A stretch of 64,000 nucleotides of DNA from Hyphomicrobiales bacterium (GTDB lineage Bacteria; Pseudomonadota; Alphaproteobacteria; Rhizobiales; Xanthobacteraceae). Shown here one piece after another: positions 8,141 through 16,710 of this stretch. The position numbers and the translations under genes were made by a program. The DNA lies in the NCBI GenBank assembly GCA_017305715.1, contig JAFKKG010000012.1, positions 62,001 through 126,000 of the forward strand, read 5' to 3'. The notes beneath the pieces are model-generated. The model searched no databases, was not told the DNA's origin, and saw only the letters and a list, made by a program, of their open reading frames with translations. The stretch's first letter is position 1. Every line of letters begins with the position of its first letter.

Positions 8141-8863
8141 ATGAATATTAAACGCATTGGGCTGCTGGTTCCGTCGACCAACACGTCCGTGGAAGCAGAC
8201 TTTCAGCAAACATGTCCCGAGGGAGTGACAACCCATTCCCAGAGACTTTGGATTCCCGCCGGGGAATTGACGGAAGATCTTCTCGACGAGATGAACTCAC
8301 GCCTCGAGGAGAGTGCCGTTGCTCTCGCGTCGGCCAATGTCGATCTGATCGTCTACGGGTGTACCTCGGGCAGCTTCTACAAGGGGCTCGAATGGGACGA
8401 GGGGGTTGTCGAGCGCATTCACGCCGCAACCGGCATACGGGCTTTCACCACCAGCCAGGCCGTGTCGCGAGCGTTGCAGACGCTCGGCGTTCGCCGCCTG
8501 TCGGTCGCGACCCCCTATATGGCCTGGACCAATGAGCGCTTGCGCAAATACCTCGAGAAACTCGGCTTCGAGGTCGTCAACATCGAAAGCGATGAGAGAG
8601 CCGCCGCGGGCGGGCATCGCTTCATCAACGATCAGGACCCGGCGCAGATCGTCGCCTTTGCAAGCTCGATCTTCAGGCAGGAAGCCGATGCGTTGTTCTG
8701 CTCGTGCACCGCCTGGCGCGCCCGGGAGGCGGCGGATGCGATCGAGGCGTCGATCGGAAAGCCTGTCGTGACCTCGAACCAGGCCACGCTGTGGCATGCG
8801 TGCCGCGAGATCGGCATCTCGGGTCCGATCGATGGCGGAGGGGGCCAACTCCTGCGCCGCTGA
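8141..8863 (+). CDS. Asp/Glu racemase superfamily protein (maleate isomerase / arylmalonate decarboxylase-like)
   Basis: The 240-residue protein opens with IKRIGLLVPSTNTSVEADF, the phosphate-loop-like start found in maleate cis-trans isomerases and arylmalonate decarboxylases. Two cysteines sit at the expected active-site places: Cys74 in VYGCTSGSF and Cys187/Cys189 in LFCSCTAW. Family members isomerise maleate to fumarate, racemise acidic amino acids or decarboxylate malonates. The ATG 8141 is chosen because the fold starts there; the open frame begins at 8108. It lies 29 bases after the amidohydrolase. Amidase plus maleate-isomerase-like enzyme resembles the end of maleamate-type pathways. 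Confidence 0.82.
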   Translation: MNIKRIGLLVPSTNTSVEADFQQTCPEGVTTHSQRLWIPAGELTEDLLDEMNSRLEESAVALASANVDLIVYGCTSGSFYKGLEWDEGVVERIHAATGIRAFTTSQAVSRALQTLGVRRLSVATPYMAWTNERLRKYLEKLGFEVVNIESDERAAAGGHRFINDQDPAQIVAFASSIFRQEADALFCSCTAWRAREAADAIEASIGKPVVTSNQATLWHACREIGISGPIDGGGGQLLRR

Positions 8864-8953
8864 TCGAGACTTCCGGAATATCCGTACGACTTACAGAACG
8901 CCGGCCAGAAATCTGGTGGCAAAGCAGCACTCAAAGAAGAGGTACATCTCGAC

Positions 8954-9586
8954 ATGATCGGAGATAGACGAAATCCGCCGCCGAAGACCGCGGATCCGGC
9001 CCTGATTGAAGCATTCGGTACCATGGCGACCGCAATCCTGAGCGACAACCTTGCGCGCCTCTCCGGTGTGGTCGGCTTGCGACAGTTTCACCGAAAGGGA
9101 AAGCTGGTCGGGTCTGCCTTTACGGTGCGCACCCGCTCGGGTGACAATCTGGCGATCCATCAGGCGCTCGGCCAGGTCCGGCCCGGCGACGTGATTGTCG
9201 TGGACGGCGGTGGAGACACCAGCCGCGCGCTGGTCGGCGAAATCATGAAGGCGATCGCGGAAAGCCGCGGCGCCGTGGGATTTGTCATCGATGGCGCCAT
9301 TCGCGACACCGCCGTATTTGCTGCCGCAGACTTTCCCTGCTACGCGCGTGGATACACGCATCGAGGGCCATACAAGAACGGTCCGGGTGAAATCAACGTG
9401 CCGGTATCCATTGGCGGTTTGGTGATCGAGCCAGGTGACATCGTCGTGGGAGACGAGGACGGCATCGTTGCTTTCCCGCAGTCGGTCGCACCAGCGTTGC
9501 TGGAGGCGGCTCGGGCGCAGGCAGCCAAGGAGGCCGACATCATGAAGACGATCAGCGAAGGCCGATACCAGAACGAGTATGGTTGA
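8954..9586 (+). CDS. RraA-family aldolase/decarboxylase-like protein (paralogue 2)
   Basis: This 210-residue RraA-fold protein retains the catalytic signature missing from its paralogue at the start of the operon: VIDGAIRD with Arg117 and Asp118, plus the preceding GQVRPGDVIVVDG loop and the ending EPGDIVVGDEDGIVAFP. The known family chemistry is Mg2+-dependent retro-aldol cleavage of 4-hydroxy-4-methyl- or 4-carboxy-4-hydroxy-oxoadipate-type acids to pyruvate, and oxaloacetate decarboxylation. As last gene of the island operon it is a plausible final step delivering pyruvate. It should not be called the RNase E inhibitor RraA on this evidence. Confidence 0.82.
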   Translation: MIGDRRNPPPKTADPALIEAFGTMATAILSDNLARLSGVVGLRQFHRKGKLVGSAFTVRTRSGDNLAIHQALGQVRPGDVIVVDGGGDTSRALVGEIMKAIAESRGAVGFVIDGAIRDTAVFAAADFPCYARGYTHRGPYKNGPGEINVPVSIGGLVIEPGDIVVGDEDGIVAFPQSVAPALLEAARAQAAKEADIMKTISEGRYQNEYG

Positions 9587-9909
9587 TTCGAGCGTTGTGA
9601 CGATTCCTGAGGCATTGCCTGACGCGCCCCGCTCAGGAATGTCTATCGGCGTTCAAACTTGGTATGCCGAATGACAGGCAGTTTTTCGGACATGGTGAGG
9701 ATGCTGGAGACAACGCGCCTCAAGGATGATCTTCATTTCACCGTAGAGGACGGAGCCAACGGCTTCTGGCCAGTGTTTAGCTGGGGCATGTCGGCGGCTT
9801 TTGCTCGGCGATCATGATTGAGCCGATTGCCGCCTGTTGCTTCCAGTGAGGAGCGAGGTGATGAAACGGTCCGCGGAAAAATCGCCAGTATTGCAAGCCA
9901 TTGATTTAC
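9587..9909. other. Gap between island operon and tRNA; only a weak short ORF
   Basis: No recognisable gene or integrase remnant was found. A 48-codon ATG frame runs 9671-9817 on the plus strand, but it lacks a convincing ribosome-binding site and resembles nothing I know. If an integrase was once carried here, as expected next to a tRNA target, it has gone. Confidence 0.4.
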
Positions 9910-9985
9910 TGGTGGGCCCGGCAGGACTCGAACCTGCAACCAGACCGTTATGAGCGGCCGGCTCTAACCATTGAGCTACAGGCCC
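9910..9985 (-). tRNA. tRNA with CAU anticodon, probably tRNA-Ile2
   Basis: The 76-base reverse strand folds as a full cloverleaf. Acceptor GGGCCTG pairs with CGGGCCC, the D stem is GCTC/GAGC, the anticodon stem is GGCCG/CGGTC with loop CTCATAA, the T arm is GCAGG-TTCGAGT-CCTGC, and CCA is encoded. The anticodon CAT (9950-9952) means Met or lysidine-modified Ile2. The short D loop AATGGTTA and acceptor resemble E. coli ileX, so Ile2 is favoured. Its 3' end points into the putative island, whose far end carries a copy of its 3' half. Confidence 0.93.
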
Positions 9986-10068
9986 CGCCGCGAGCGGCCG
10001 CTGTGAGGCGGCCGGCAACGGTGCGGGCATCGTTTACAGGGGGGATTGCGATCCCGCAATGCCAAGGG

Positions 10069-11061
10069 TTAATCCACCGAAACGCCGGAAAATTCAACCA
10101 CTTTGCGCCATTTCTCGGTCTCGTCTGCGACCAGCTTGCCGAATTCGGCCGGCGTCATCGGCTTCGGGATGCCGCCGACCTCGGCGAGCCGCGCCACCAG
10201 CTTGGGGTCCTTCAAGGCTTCGCCGACCGCCTTGTTGAGGATATCGATGACTTCCCGCGGCGTGCCCTTAGGCACCGAAATGCCATAGAAGCCGACCGAC
10301 TCGAATCCCGGCACGGTTTCGGCGATCGCGGGCACGTCGGGCACGGTCGGCCAGCGCTGCGGCGAAGTGACGCCGAGCGCCCGCACGCTGCCGCCGCGCG
10401 CCTGCTCGAGCGCCGACGGCAGATTGTCGAAGATCAGCTGTACCTTGTCGGAAATGATGTCCGGAAACGCCAGCGCCGAGCCGCGATAGGGCACATGCAG
10501 CATGTCGCATTTGGTCATCGCCTTGAACAGCTCGGCGGACATATGCACCGAGGTGCCGTTGCCCGATGAGGCGTAGGAGATCTTGCCCGGGTTGGCCTTG
10601 CAGTAATCGATGAATTCCTTGACGGTCTTGGCGGGCGTCGCGTTTGACACGACCAGCATGTTGGTGAGCTGCATGATGCTGGCGACCGGCGCGGTGTCGC
10701 GCAGGAAATCATATGGCAGCTTCTTGTACAGCGAGGTCGAGATCGCGTTGTTGGGGGCGACGAACAGCAGCGTGTAACCGTCGGGGGGCGACGTGATGGC
10801 CGCTGCGGCGGCGATATTGCCGCCGGAACCGGTGCGGTTCTCGACCACGAATTGCTGGTTGAAATGGTCCGACAGCCACTGGCTCATGATGCGCGCAACG
10901 ATGTCGACCGGGCCGCCAGCGGCAAAACCGATCAGCCAGCGCACCGGGCGGTTGGGATAATCGGCGGCGGTGGAGGGCGAGGTGCCGGCCGCCAGGCTCA
11001 AAAGGAAAACCAGGCCAAAAAGGGCTTGTCGCGAAAATCCGATCATTATGCTTCCCGTCAT
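10069..11061 (-). CDS. Bug/TctC-family periplasmic solute receptor (TTT system)
   Basis: This is a complete 330-residue tripartite tricarboxylate transporter receptor. A Sec signal peptide (FGLVFLLSLAAG, cleavage near TAA) is followed by the family start DYPNRPVRWLIGFAAGGPVD, the motif VVENRTGSGGNIAAAA, and the C-terminal AEFGKLVADETEKWRKV. Such receptors bind small carboxylates or similar solutes. No TctA or TctB membrane gene is in the window, so it is an orphan receptor, as is common in this family. The alternative start ATG at 11044-11046 is also plausible. It is divergent from the TAXI receptor at 11166. Confidence 0.92.
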   Translation of the reverse strand: MTGSIMIGFSRQALFGLVFLLSLAAGTSPSTAADYPNRPVRWLIGFAAGGPVDIVARIMSQWLSDHFNQQFVVENRTGSGGNIAAAAAITSPPDGYTLLFVAPNNAISTSLYKKLPYDFLRDTAPVASIMQLTNMLVVSNATPAKTVKEFIDYCKANPGKISYASSGNGTSVHMSAELFKAMTKCDMLHVPYRGSALAFPDIISDKVQLIFDNLPSALEQARGGSVRALGVTSPQRWPTVPDVPAIAETVPGFESVGFYGISVPKGTPREVIDILNKAVGEALKDPKLVARLAEVGGIPKPMTPAEFGKLVADETEKWRKVVEFSGVSVD

Positions 11062-11165
11062 TTTCTTGTTAACCTTGCGGCCATGCTTTCACAAAAGTCC
11101 GCAACTGCCTACAACCTCCGCTGCGCGTCGATTAATCACTTATGCGGACACGCTTGAGGCCGAAC

Positions 11166-12131
11166 ATGAAACTCGCTCATATGGTCTGCGCCGGCGCTAT
11201 GCTGCTGGCGGGCGGCGCTGCGGCGCAAGATGGAGGCAAGGCCATTACGAAAACCACGATCAGTTTGGGAACCGCGACCCCGGGAGGGGGCTTTCCCGTC
11301 TATGGCGATGCGTTCACGGAAGTGATGAATGCCGCCGACCCGACGCTGTCGATCGAGCCGCGCAACACCACGGGCAGCAACGAGAACATCCCGCTGCTGG
11401 AACAGGACAAGCTCGACATCGCGCTGGTGGCGGGCGAGCCTTCCTACGAGGCCTTCATGGGCATCGGGCGGCCCGCGACCAGGCTGAAGATCCTGACCGC
11501 GATGTACTCCAGCCCCGGCATGTTCGTGGTGCGCGCCGACAGCCCCTACAAGACGATTCGCGATCTCGTCGGCCAGCCGGTGGCGTTCGGCGCCAAGGGG
11601 TCGGGCCTGCCGATCCTGTCGCGCTACATCCTCGACGGGATCGGGCTGAAGCAGGACGAGGACTTCAAGTCGATCTATCTCGACCGCGCCGGTGATGGGC
11701 CGGCCATGGTGCAGGACGGACGGGCCGCGGCGCTGTGGGGCGCCGGCATCGGCTGGCCCGGTTTTGCGGCCATGGCGGCAGCGCCCGGCGGCGCCCGTTT
11801 CATCGCCCCCGATGCCGGCGAGATCGCGCAAGTCCGCGCCAAGCACACCTTTCTCAAGCCGCTGACGGTGCCCGCCAACAGCTATCCGAACCAGCCCACG
11901 GCGATCGCTTCGATCGGCTCCTGGAGCTTTGTCCTCGTGCGCGAAAGCCTGCCGGACGATGTCGCCTATCGGCTGGCCAAGACGCTGCACGGGGCGGAGG
12001 GCGACCTGTGCAAGCGGCTGCCGCAGGCCTGCGAGACGACAGCGGTGAACACGGTCGCCGCCGCGCCGAATGTCGGGCTGATCCATCCGGGCGTGTTGAA
12101 ATATTTCCGGGAGATCGGGGTGGTGAAGTAG
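11166..12131 (+). CDS. TAXI-family TRAP solute receptor
   Basis: A 321-residue exported protein of the TAXI (TRAP-associated extracytoplasmic immunogenic) receptor family. After a signal peptide ending GGAAAQ come the typical segments LGTATPGGGFPVYGDAF, NTTGSNENIPLLEQDKLDIA and IRDLVGQPVAFGAKGSG, with a late MVQDGRAAALWGAG loop. ATG 11166 is preceded by GAGG six bases upstream; a frame-extending ATG at 11142 is less likely. The usual fused DctQM permease is absent from the window, so this is another orphan receptor. The dyad after its stop may end transcription. Confidence 0.88.
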   Translation: MKLAHMVCAGAMLLAGGAAAQDGGKAITKTTISLGTATPGGGFPVYGDAFTEVMNAADPTLSIEPRNTTGSNENIPLLEQDKLDIALVAGEPSYEAFMGIGRPATRLKILTAMYSSPGMFVVRADSPYKTIRDLVGQPVAFGAKGSGLPILSRYILDGIGLKQDEDFKSIYLDRAGDGPAMVQDGRAAALWGAGIGWPGFAAMAAAPGGARFIAPDAGEIAQVRAKHTFLKPLTVPANSYPNQPTAIASIGSWSFVLVRESLPDDVAYRLAKTLHGAEGDLCKRLPQACETTAVNTVAAAPNVGLIHPGVLKYFREIGVVK

Positions 12132-12145
12132 AGGGGCGAATAGGG

Positions 12146-12191
12146 AGTAGCGAATGGCGAATAGGGAAGGTCGTTTGGACCATTCGCTACT
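12146..12191. repeat. Perfect 12-base inverted repeat between convergent genes
   Basis: AGTAGCGAATGG (12146-12157) is the exact reverse complement of 12180-12191. The CGAATAG/GCGAATGG unit also recurs several times on each arm between 12137 and 12210. The position between two convergent stops suggests a bidirectional terminator built from a repeated element. Confidence 0.7.
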
Positions 12192-12213
12192 CGCCACTCG
12201 CCATTCGCTCTCT

Positions 12214-13440
12214 TCACTTCTTCGCCATCCCGCACGCCGGATCGATCGGGCCGAACGCTTCGTCGCCGGGGATCTTGGCCAGGATCTTGTAATAGTCCCA
12301 CGGATATTTTGACTCTTCCGGTTTCTTGACCTCGACCAGCCAGAGGTCATGCACCATCAGATTGTCCTCGCGCAGCTTGCCGTTGCGGGCGAAGAAATCC
12401 TCGACCGGCTTCTCGCGCATCTTGGCGGCGACCTTCAGCGGATCGTCGGTGCCGGAATCCTTGATCGCGTTCAGATAATACGTGACCGAGGAATAGACGC
12501 CGGCCTGCCACATCGTCGGCATCCGGTTCATCTTGGCGAAATAGCGCTTCGACCATTCGCGGGTCTTGTCGTCCAGATCCCAGTAGAACGAGGTCGTCAG
12601 CAGCAGGCCCTGCGCCGCCGGCAGTCCCAGCGAATGAATGTCGGTGATCAGCGCCAGCAGTGCCGCCATCTGCTGGCCGCCCTTGAACACGCCGAATTCC
12701 GAACCGGTCTTGATCTCGTTCATGTTGTTGGGTGGGCCGGCCGCGATGCCGATGATCTTGGCTTTTGACGCCTGCGCCTGCAGCACGAAGGACGATAAAT
12801 CAGGTGTCGCGAGCGGTGGCCGCACCGAACCCAGCACCTTGCCGCCATTGGCGGTGATCACGGTAGAGGCGTCACGCTCCAGCGAATGGCCGAACGCGTA
12901 GTCGTCGGTGATGAAGAACCAGCTGTCGCCGCCGCGCTTGACCACGGCCTGCGCGGTGCCGACCGCCAGCGCGCGGGTGTCGAACACCCATTGCATCGCA
13001 TAGGGCGAGCAGAATTTGCCGTGGAAATCCGCCGTGCCGGTGGAGTGGGTGATGAACAGCTTCTTCTTTTCGTTGGCGACGTTCTGCACCGCGAGGCCGA
13101 CCGCCGACACCGGCACGTCGACGATCAGATCGACCTGGTCGACATCGTACCAGCGCCGCGCGATGCCGCCGCCGATATCCGGCTTCAACTGATGGTCGCC
13201 GACGATCAGGCTGATCGGCTTGCCCAGCACCTTGCCGCCGAAATCGTCGATCGCCATCTGTGCGGCCGTGACCGAGCCCTGGCCGGTCGGCGTGGACGCC
13301 GGGCCGTTCATGTCGGTGAGAACGCCGATCTTGACGATGTCGTCGGAAACTTGCGCGAGCGCCGCTGTGGACGCCAATGTCGCGGCTGCAAGCGCGCCGA
13401 ATACGGATAGGCTGCGTATGGACAAGTTCTTGGCGAACAT
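12214..13440 (-). CDS. ABC transporter substrate-binding protein, branched-chain amino acid type
   Basis: A 408-residue periplasmic binding protein of the Leu/Ile/Val-type ABC family (peripla_BP_6). A signal peptide (VFGALAAATLASTAALAQ) precedes the characteristic N-terminal KIGVLTDMNGPAS, GQGSVTAAQMAIDDFGGKV and the IARRWYDVDQVDLIVDVPVS region. The start at 13440 is supported by GGAGG eight bases before the ATG. Substrates of this subfamily range well beyond amino acids, including aromatic acids and urea. No LivHMGF permease or ATPase genes are adjacent, so it is an orphan receptor here. Confidence 0.9.
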   Translation of the reverse strand: MFAKNLSIRSLSVFGALAAATLASTAALAQVSDDIVKIGVLTDMNGPASTPTGQGSVTAAQMAIDDFGGKVLGKPISLIVGDHQLKPDIGGGIARRWYDVDQVDLIVDVPVSAVGLAVQNVANEKKKLFITHSTGTADFHGKFCSPYAMQWVFDTRALAVGTAQAVVKRGGDSWFFITDDYAFGHSLERDASTVITANGGKVLGSVRPPLATPDLSSFVLQAQASKAKIIGIAAGPPNNMNEIKTGSEFGVFKGGQQMAALLALITDIHSLGLPAAQGLLLTTSFYWDLDDKTREWSKRYFAKMNRMPTMWQAGVYSSVTYYLNAIKDSGTDDPLKVAAKMREKPVEDFFARNGKLREDNLMVHDLWLVEVKKPEESKYPWDYYKILAKIPGDEAFGPIDPACGMAKK

Positions 13441-13619
13441 CCGGTCTCCTCCCTCTGGATCGGCACATTGGCCGTTGTGTCTGCGGGCGGTTGCGGCCGC
13501 CATTTGGTCTCATTTGCAACTAATCGGCGCTGGCGTCAACTTGGCCGGAGGTAGGGGGCCGGCTGCCGGCGGTATCGGGTTCTGTTTATTTCCGGCCCGA
13601 TTCAGGGCATACGCGCTCC

Positions 13620-14732
13620 ATGACCTCGAACCAGCGCCTGCCGGCCTCGTTGACCCCGCTCGATGCGGCGCTTGCCGCCCTGTTGAATGGCGTCGAGCCG
13701 GTAACCCCCGCGGAATTGCCGCTCGCCGAAGCGTTGCGGTGCATTGCCGCCGAGATGCCGCCATCGGGCGCGCTGCCGCCGCACGACATCGCCGCCAGCG
13801 ACGGCTTTGCGCTGCGGGCCAGTGATCTCGTCGGCGCCTCCTCCTATTCGCCATTGCCATTGCCCGCATTGCCGCACTGGGTCGAAGCCGGTGACGCCAT
13901 GCCCGACGGTTGCGATTGCGTGCTCGACGCCGATTCCGTCGACCAATCCGGCCCGATGCCACAGGTGCTGGCGGAAGCGATCCCGGGGCAGGGCGTACGC
14001 CGCGCCGGCGGCGATATCGCCGCAGGCAGCGGCGTCGCCAGAGCCGGGCGGCGCGTGCTGGCGCGCGACCTCATGATCGCGCGCGGGGCGGGAATAGCGC
14101 GCTTGCGCGTGCGCCGGCCGCGCCTGCGTATCGTCAATATTCCCGGCGGCACGGTGACATCGGATCTAATCGCGGAGAGCGCACGCACCGCCGGCGCCGA
14201 GGTGGTGTCCGTCACCGCCTCGGGGCGCGAGGCCGCATCGATCGCCGCGGCGATCGATGTCGCTGCGTGCGATCTGCTGCTGCTGGTTGGCGGCAGCGGC
14301 GTCGGCCGTACCGACGCCACCGTGACGGCGCTCGTTAGATGCGGCGAGGTGCTCGCCCACGGTATCGCCGTGCAGCCCGGCCGCACCGCGGCGGTCGGCC
14401 GCATCGGCAAGACGCCCGTGGTTGTGCTGCCGGGGGCGCCGGACCAGGCGTTCGCGGCGTGGTGGACACTGGCGCTGCCCGCGCTTGACCGCCTGTCGGG
14501 GCGGCGGCCGCGCAAGACCCTCAATTTGCCGCTGGCGCGCAAGATCGCCTCCGGGGTTGGCATTGCGGAGATGGTGCTGCTGGAGCGCAAGCAGGGCGCC
14601 TGGGTGACGCTGGCGGTCGGGGAACTGTCGCTCGATGCGATCGCCCGTGCCGAGGCCTGGCTAACCGTGCCCGGCGGCACCGAAGGATTTGCTGCGGGCA
14701 CGGCCGTCGATGGCTATATGCTGCGGGAATGA
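13620..14732 (+). CDS. Degenerate MoeA-like molybdopterin biosynthesis protein
   Basis: The 370-residue protein follows the MoeA domain plan, with an N-terminal PPHDIAASDGFALRASD matching the MoeA PPF..S.MDGYA motif. The catalytic landmarks are eroded: the STGDEL motif is replaced by VNIPGGTVTSD, GGVS.G..D..K by LVGGSGVGRTDAT, and LPGNPxS by LPGAPDQAF. It therefore probably cannot carry out normal molybdate insertion and may be an accessory partner. It is 13 bases upstream of a second MoeA-family gene in the same operon. Confidence 0.75.
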   Translation: MTSNQRLPASLTPLDAALAALLNGVEPVTPAELPLAEALRCIAAEMPPSGALPPHDIAASDGFALRASDLVGASSYSPLPLPALPHWVEAGDAMPDGCDCVLDADSVDQSGPMPQVLAEAIPGQGVRRAGGDIAAGSGVARAGRRVLARDLMIARGAGIARLRVRRPRLRIVNIPGGTVTSDLIAESARTAGAEVVSVTASGREAASIAAAIDVAACDLLLLVGGSGVGRTDATVTALVRCGEVLAHGIAVQPGRTAAVGRIGKTPVVVLPGAPDQAFAAWWTLALPALDRLSGRRPRKTLNLPLARKIASGVGIAEMVLLERKQGAWVTLAVGELSLDAIARAEAWLTVPGGTEGFAAGTAVDGYMLRE

Positions 14733-14745
14733 CAGGAATGCCCGC

Positions 14746-16695
14746 ATGACCTCTACGCCTTCGCCCAATAGCCGCGACGCTCTCGATCAGGACCAGTTCC
14801 TGACCATTTTGTCGCGTGAGCATGCCCTGGCGCGCTTCGAAGCCGCGTTGTTTCCGCGCGCCGTGCCGAGCGAACGGCGGCCGCTCGCCGACGCACTCGG
14901 CCGCGCGCTGGCTGACGACGTCATGGCGCCGATCGACGTGCCGCCGTTCGACCGTTCCAATGTCGATGGCTTTGCGGTGCGCTCCGCCGATCTCGCCTCC
15001 GCCGGTGAAGCGACACCGGTCCGAATGATGCTGAACGACGAGGTGATCGCCTGTGGCGTTGCGCCAATGCGGCCGGTGCTGTCGGGAACCGCCACGTCGA
15101 TCGCCACCGGCGGCCCGGTGCCGCGCGGCGCCGACGCCATCGTAATGCTCGAACATACCCAGCCCGTGGGACCGCGCGCGATCGAAATCCGCCGCGCCGC
15201 CTCGCCCGGACAATTCGTTTCCTATGCCGGCTCCGACATCGCGCGCGGCGAGGCGCTGCTGCGCGCCGGCACCATCATCGGCTCGCGCGAAATCGGCATG
15301 CTGGCGGCCTGCGGCATTGCGCAAGTCACCGTTGCGCGCCGGCCCCGCGTTGCCATCATCTCGACCGGCGACGAACTGGTGCAGCCGGGTTTGCCGCTGC
15401 GGCCCGCTGCGATCTACGACACCAACGGCGCGATCGTCACCGCGGCGATCTCGGAGAATGGCGGCGAGGCGACGTTTCTCGGCGCCATTCCCGACGACGA
15501 AGCGCAGCTTGAAGCGGCGATGCGCCGCGCGCTTGAGAGCAGCGATATGCTGGTGCTCTCGGGCGGCACCTCCAAGGGCGCCGGCGATGTGTCGCATCGC
15601 ATCATCTCGCGCCTCGGCAAGCCCGGCATCATCGCGCATGGCGTCGCGCTGAAGCCGGGCAAGCCGTTGTGTCTTGCGGTCTGCGACGGCAAGCCGGTGA
15701 TCATCCTGCCGGGATTTCCGACCTCGGCGATGTTCACCTTCCACGACATGATCGTGCCGGTGCTGCGGCGCATGGCCGGCCTGCCGCCGCGCTCGGACGC
15801 CAATGTCAGCGCCAGAATCCCGGTGCGGATTGCCTCCGAACTGGGCCGAACCGAATTCGTGATGGTGTCGCTGGTCGAGGGCGCCGACGGCCTGATCGCC
15901 TATCCGAGCGGCAAGGGGTCCGGCGCCATCACCTCGTTCGCGCAGGCCGACGGTTTCCTGCGCATCGATGCGCTGGCCGATCAGATGCCGGCAGGCGCGG
16001 AGGCCGAAGTCACGCTGTTCACGCCGCATGTGCGGGTGCCGGACTTGGTCATCGTCGGCAGCCACTGCACCGGGCTCGACCTCGTGACCGCGCCGCTGGC
16101 CCATGCAGGTCTTTCCGTGCGATCGATCGCCGTCGGCAGCCTCGGTGGACTCGCCGCGGCCAAACGCGGCGAATGTGATTTCGCGCCGATCCATCTGTTC
16201 GACGACAAGACCGAGACCTACAACACGCCATATCTCTCCAGCGGTCTCGAACTGGTGCCGGGCTGGCGGCGGATGCAGGGCATCGTGTTCCGCAAGGGCG
16301 ACACGCGTTTCGAGGGCCTGAGCGCGGAGGCCGCGGTGCGCGCCGCGCTCGCCGATCCCGCCTGCATCATGGTGAACCGCAACCAGGGCGCCGGCACGCG
16401 CATCCTGATCGACCGGCTGCTCGCGGGCGCGAGGCCCGACGGTTACTGGAATCAACCGCGCTCGCACAACGCGGTCGCCGCCGCGGTGGCGCAGCATCGC
16501 GCCGATTGGGGCATGACGATTGCGCCAGTGGCCCATGCGTCCGACCTGGGTTTCATTCCCTTCGCCGAAGAGCATTATGATTTCGCGCTGGTGACCGCGC
16601 GCAAGCAGCGGGCGGCGGTGCAGGCTTTTCTGGTCACGTTGGCGTCGCGAGAGAGCCGCGCGGCGCTTGAAGGGGCCGGGTTTCGACCGGCCTGA
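14746..16695 (+). CDS. MoeA fused to periplasmic-binding-like (LysR-substrate-type) domain
   Basis: In this 649-residue fusion, residues 1 to about 425 are a full MoeA (PPFDRSNVDGFAVR, ISTGDELVQPG, LSGGTSKGAGD, LPGFPTSAMFTF), and the rest, from about VPDLVIVGSHCTGLDL, is a PBP-like domain (VGSLGGLAAAKRGECDFAPIH and LVTARKQRAAVQAF). MoeA inserts Mo into adenylylated molybdopterin; the PBP-like domain is thought to bind molybdate or another small ligand. The first Asn of the LPGNP motif is Phe here. Such fusions occur in archaea and many proteobacteria. Downstream is an FAD monooxygenase 15 bases away, upstream the degenerate MoeA. Confidence 0.9.
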   Translation: MTSTPSPNSRDALDQDQFLTILSREHALARFEAALFPRAVPSERRPLADALGRALADDVMAPIDVPPFDRSNVDGFAVRSADLASAGEATPVRMMLNDEVIACGVAPMRPVLSGTATSIATGGPVPRGADAIVMLEHTQPVGPRAIEIRRAASPGQFVSYAGSDIARGEALLRAGTIIGSREIGMLAACGIAQVTVARRPRVAIISTGDELVQPGLPLRPAAIYDTNGAIVTAAISENGGEATFLGAIPDDEAQLEAAMRRALESSDMLVLSGGTSKGAGDVSHRIISRLGKPGIIAHGVALKPGKPLCLAVCDGKPVIILPGFPTSAMFTFHDMIVPVLRRMAGLPPRSDANVSARIPVRIASELGRTEFVMVSLVEGADGLIAYPSGKGSGAITSFAQADGFLRIDALADQMPAGAEAEVTLFTPHVRVPDLVIVGSHCTGLDLVTAPLAHAGLSVRSIAVGSLGGLAAAKRGECDFAPIHLFDDKTETYNTPYLSSGLELVPGWRRMQGIVFRKGDTRFEGLSAEAAVRAALADPACIMVNRNQGAGTRILIDRLLAGARPDGYWNQPRSHNAVAAAVAQHRADWGMTIAPVAHASDLGFIPFAEEHYDFALVTARKQRAAVQAFLVTLASRESRAALEGAGFRPA

Positions 16696-16710
16696 AACGG
16701 CAGGGAGGCG

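Noticed and set aside
9671-9817. 48-codon frame between the island operon and the tRNA
   Set aside because: No ribosome-binding site, no recognisable family, and located in an otherwise empty gap.
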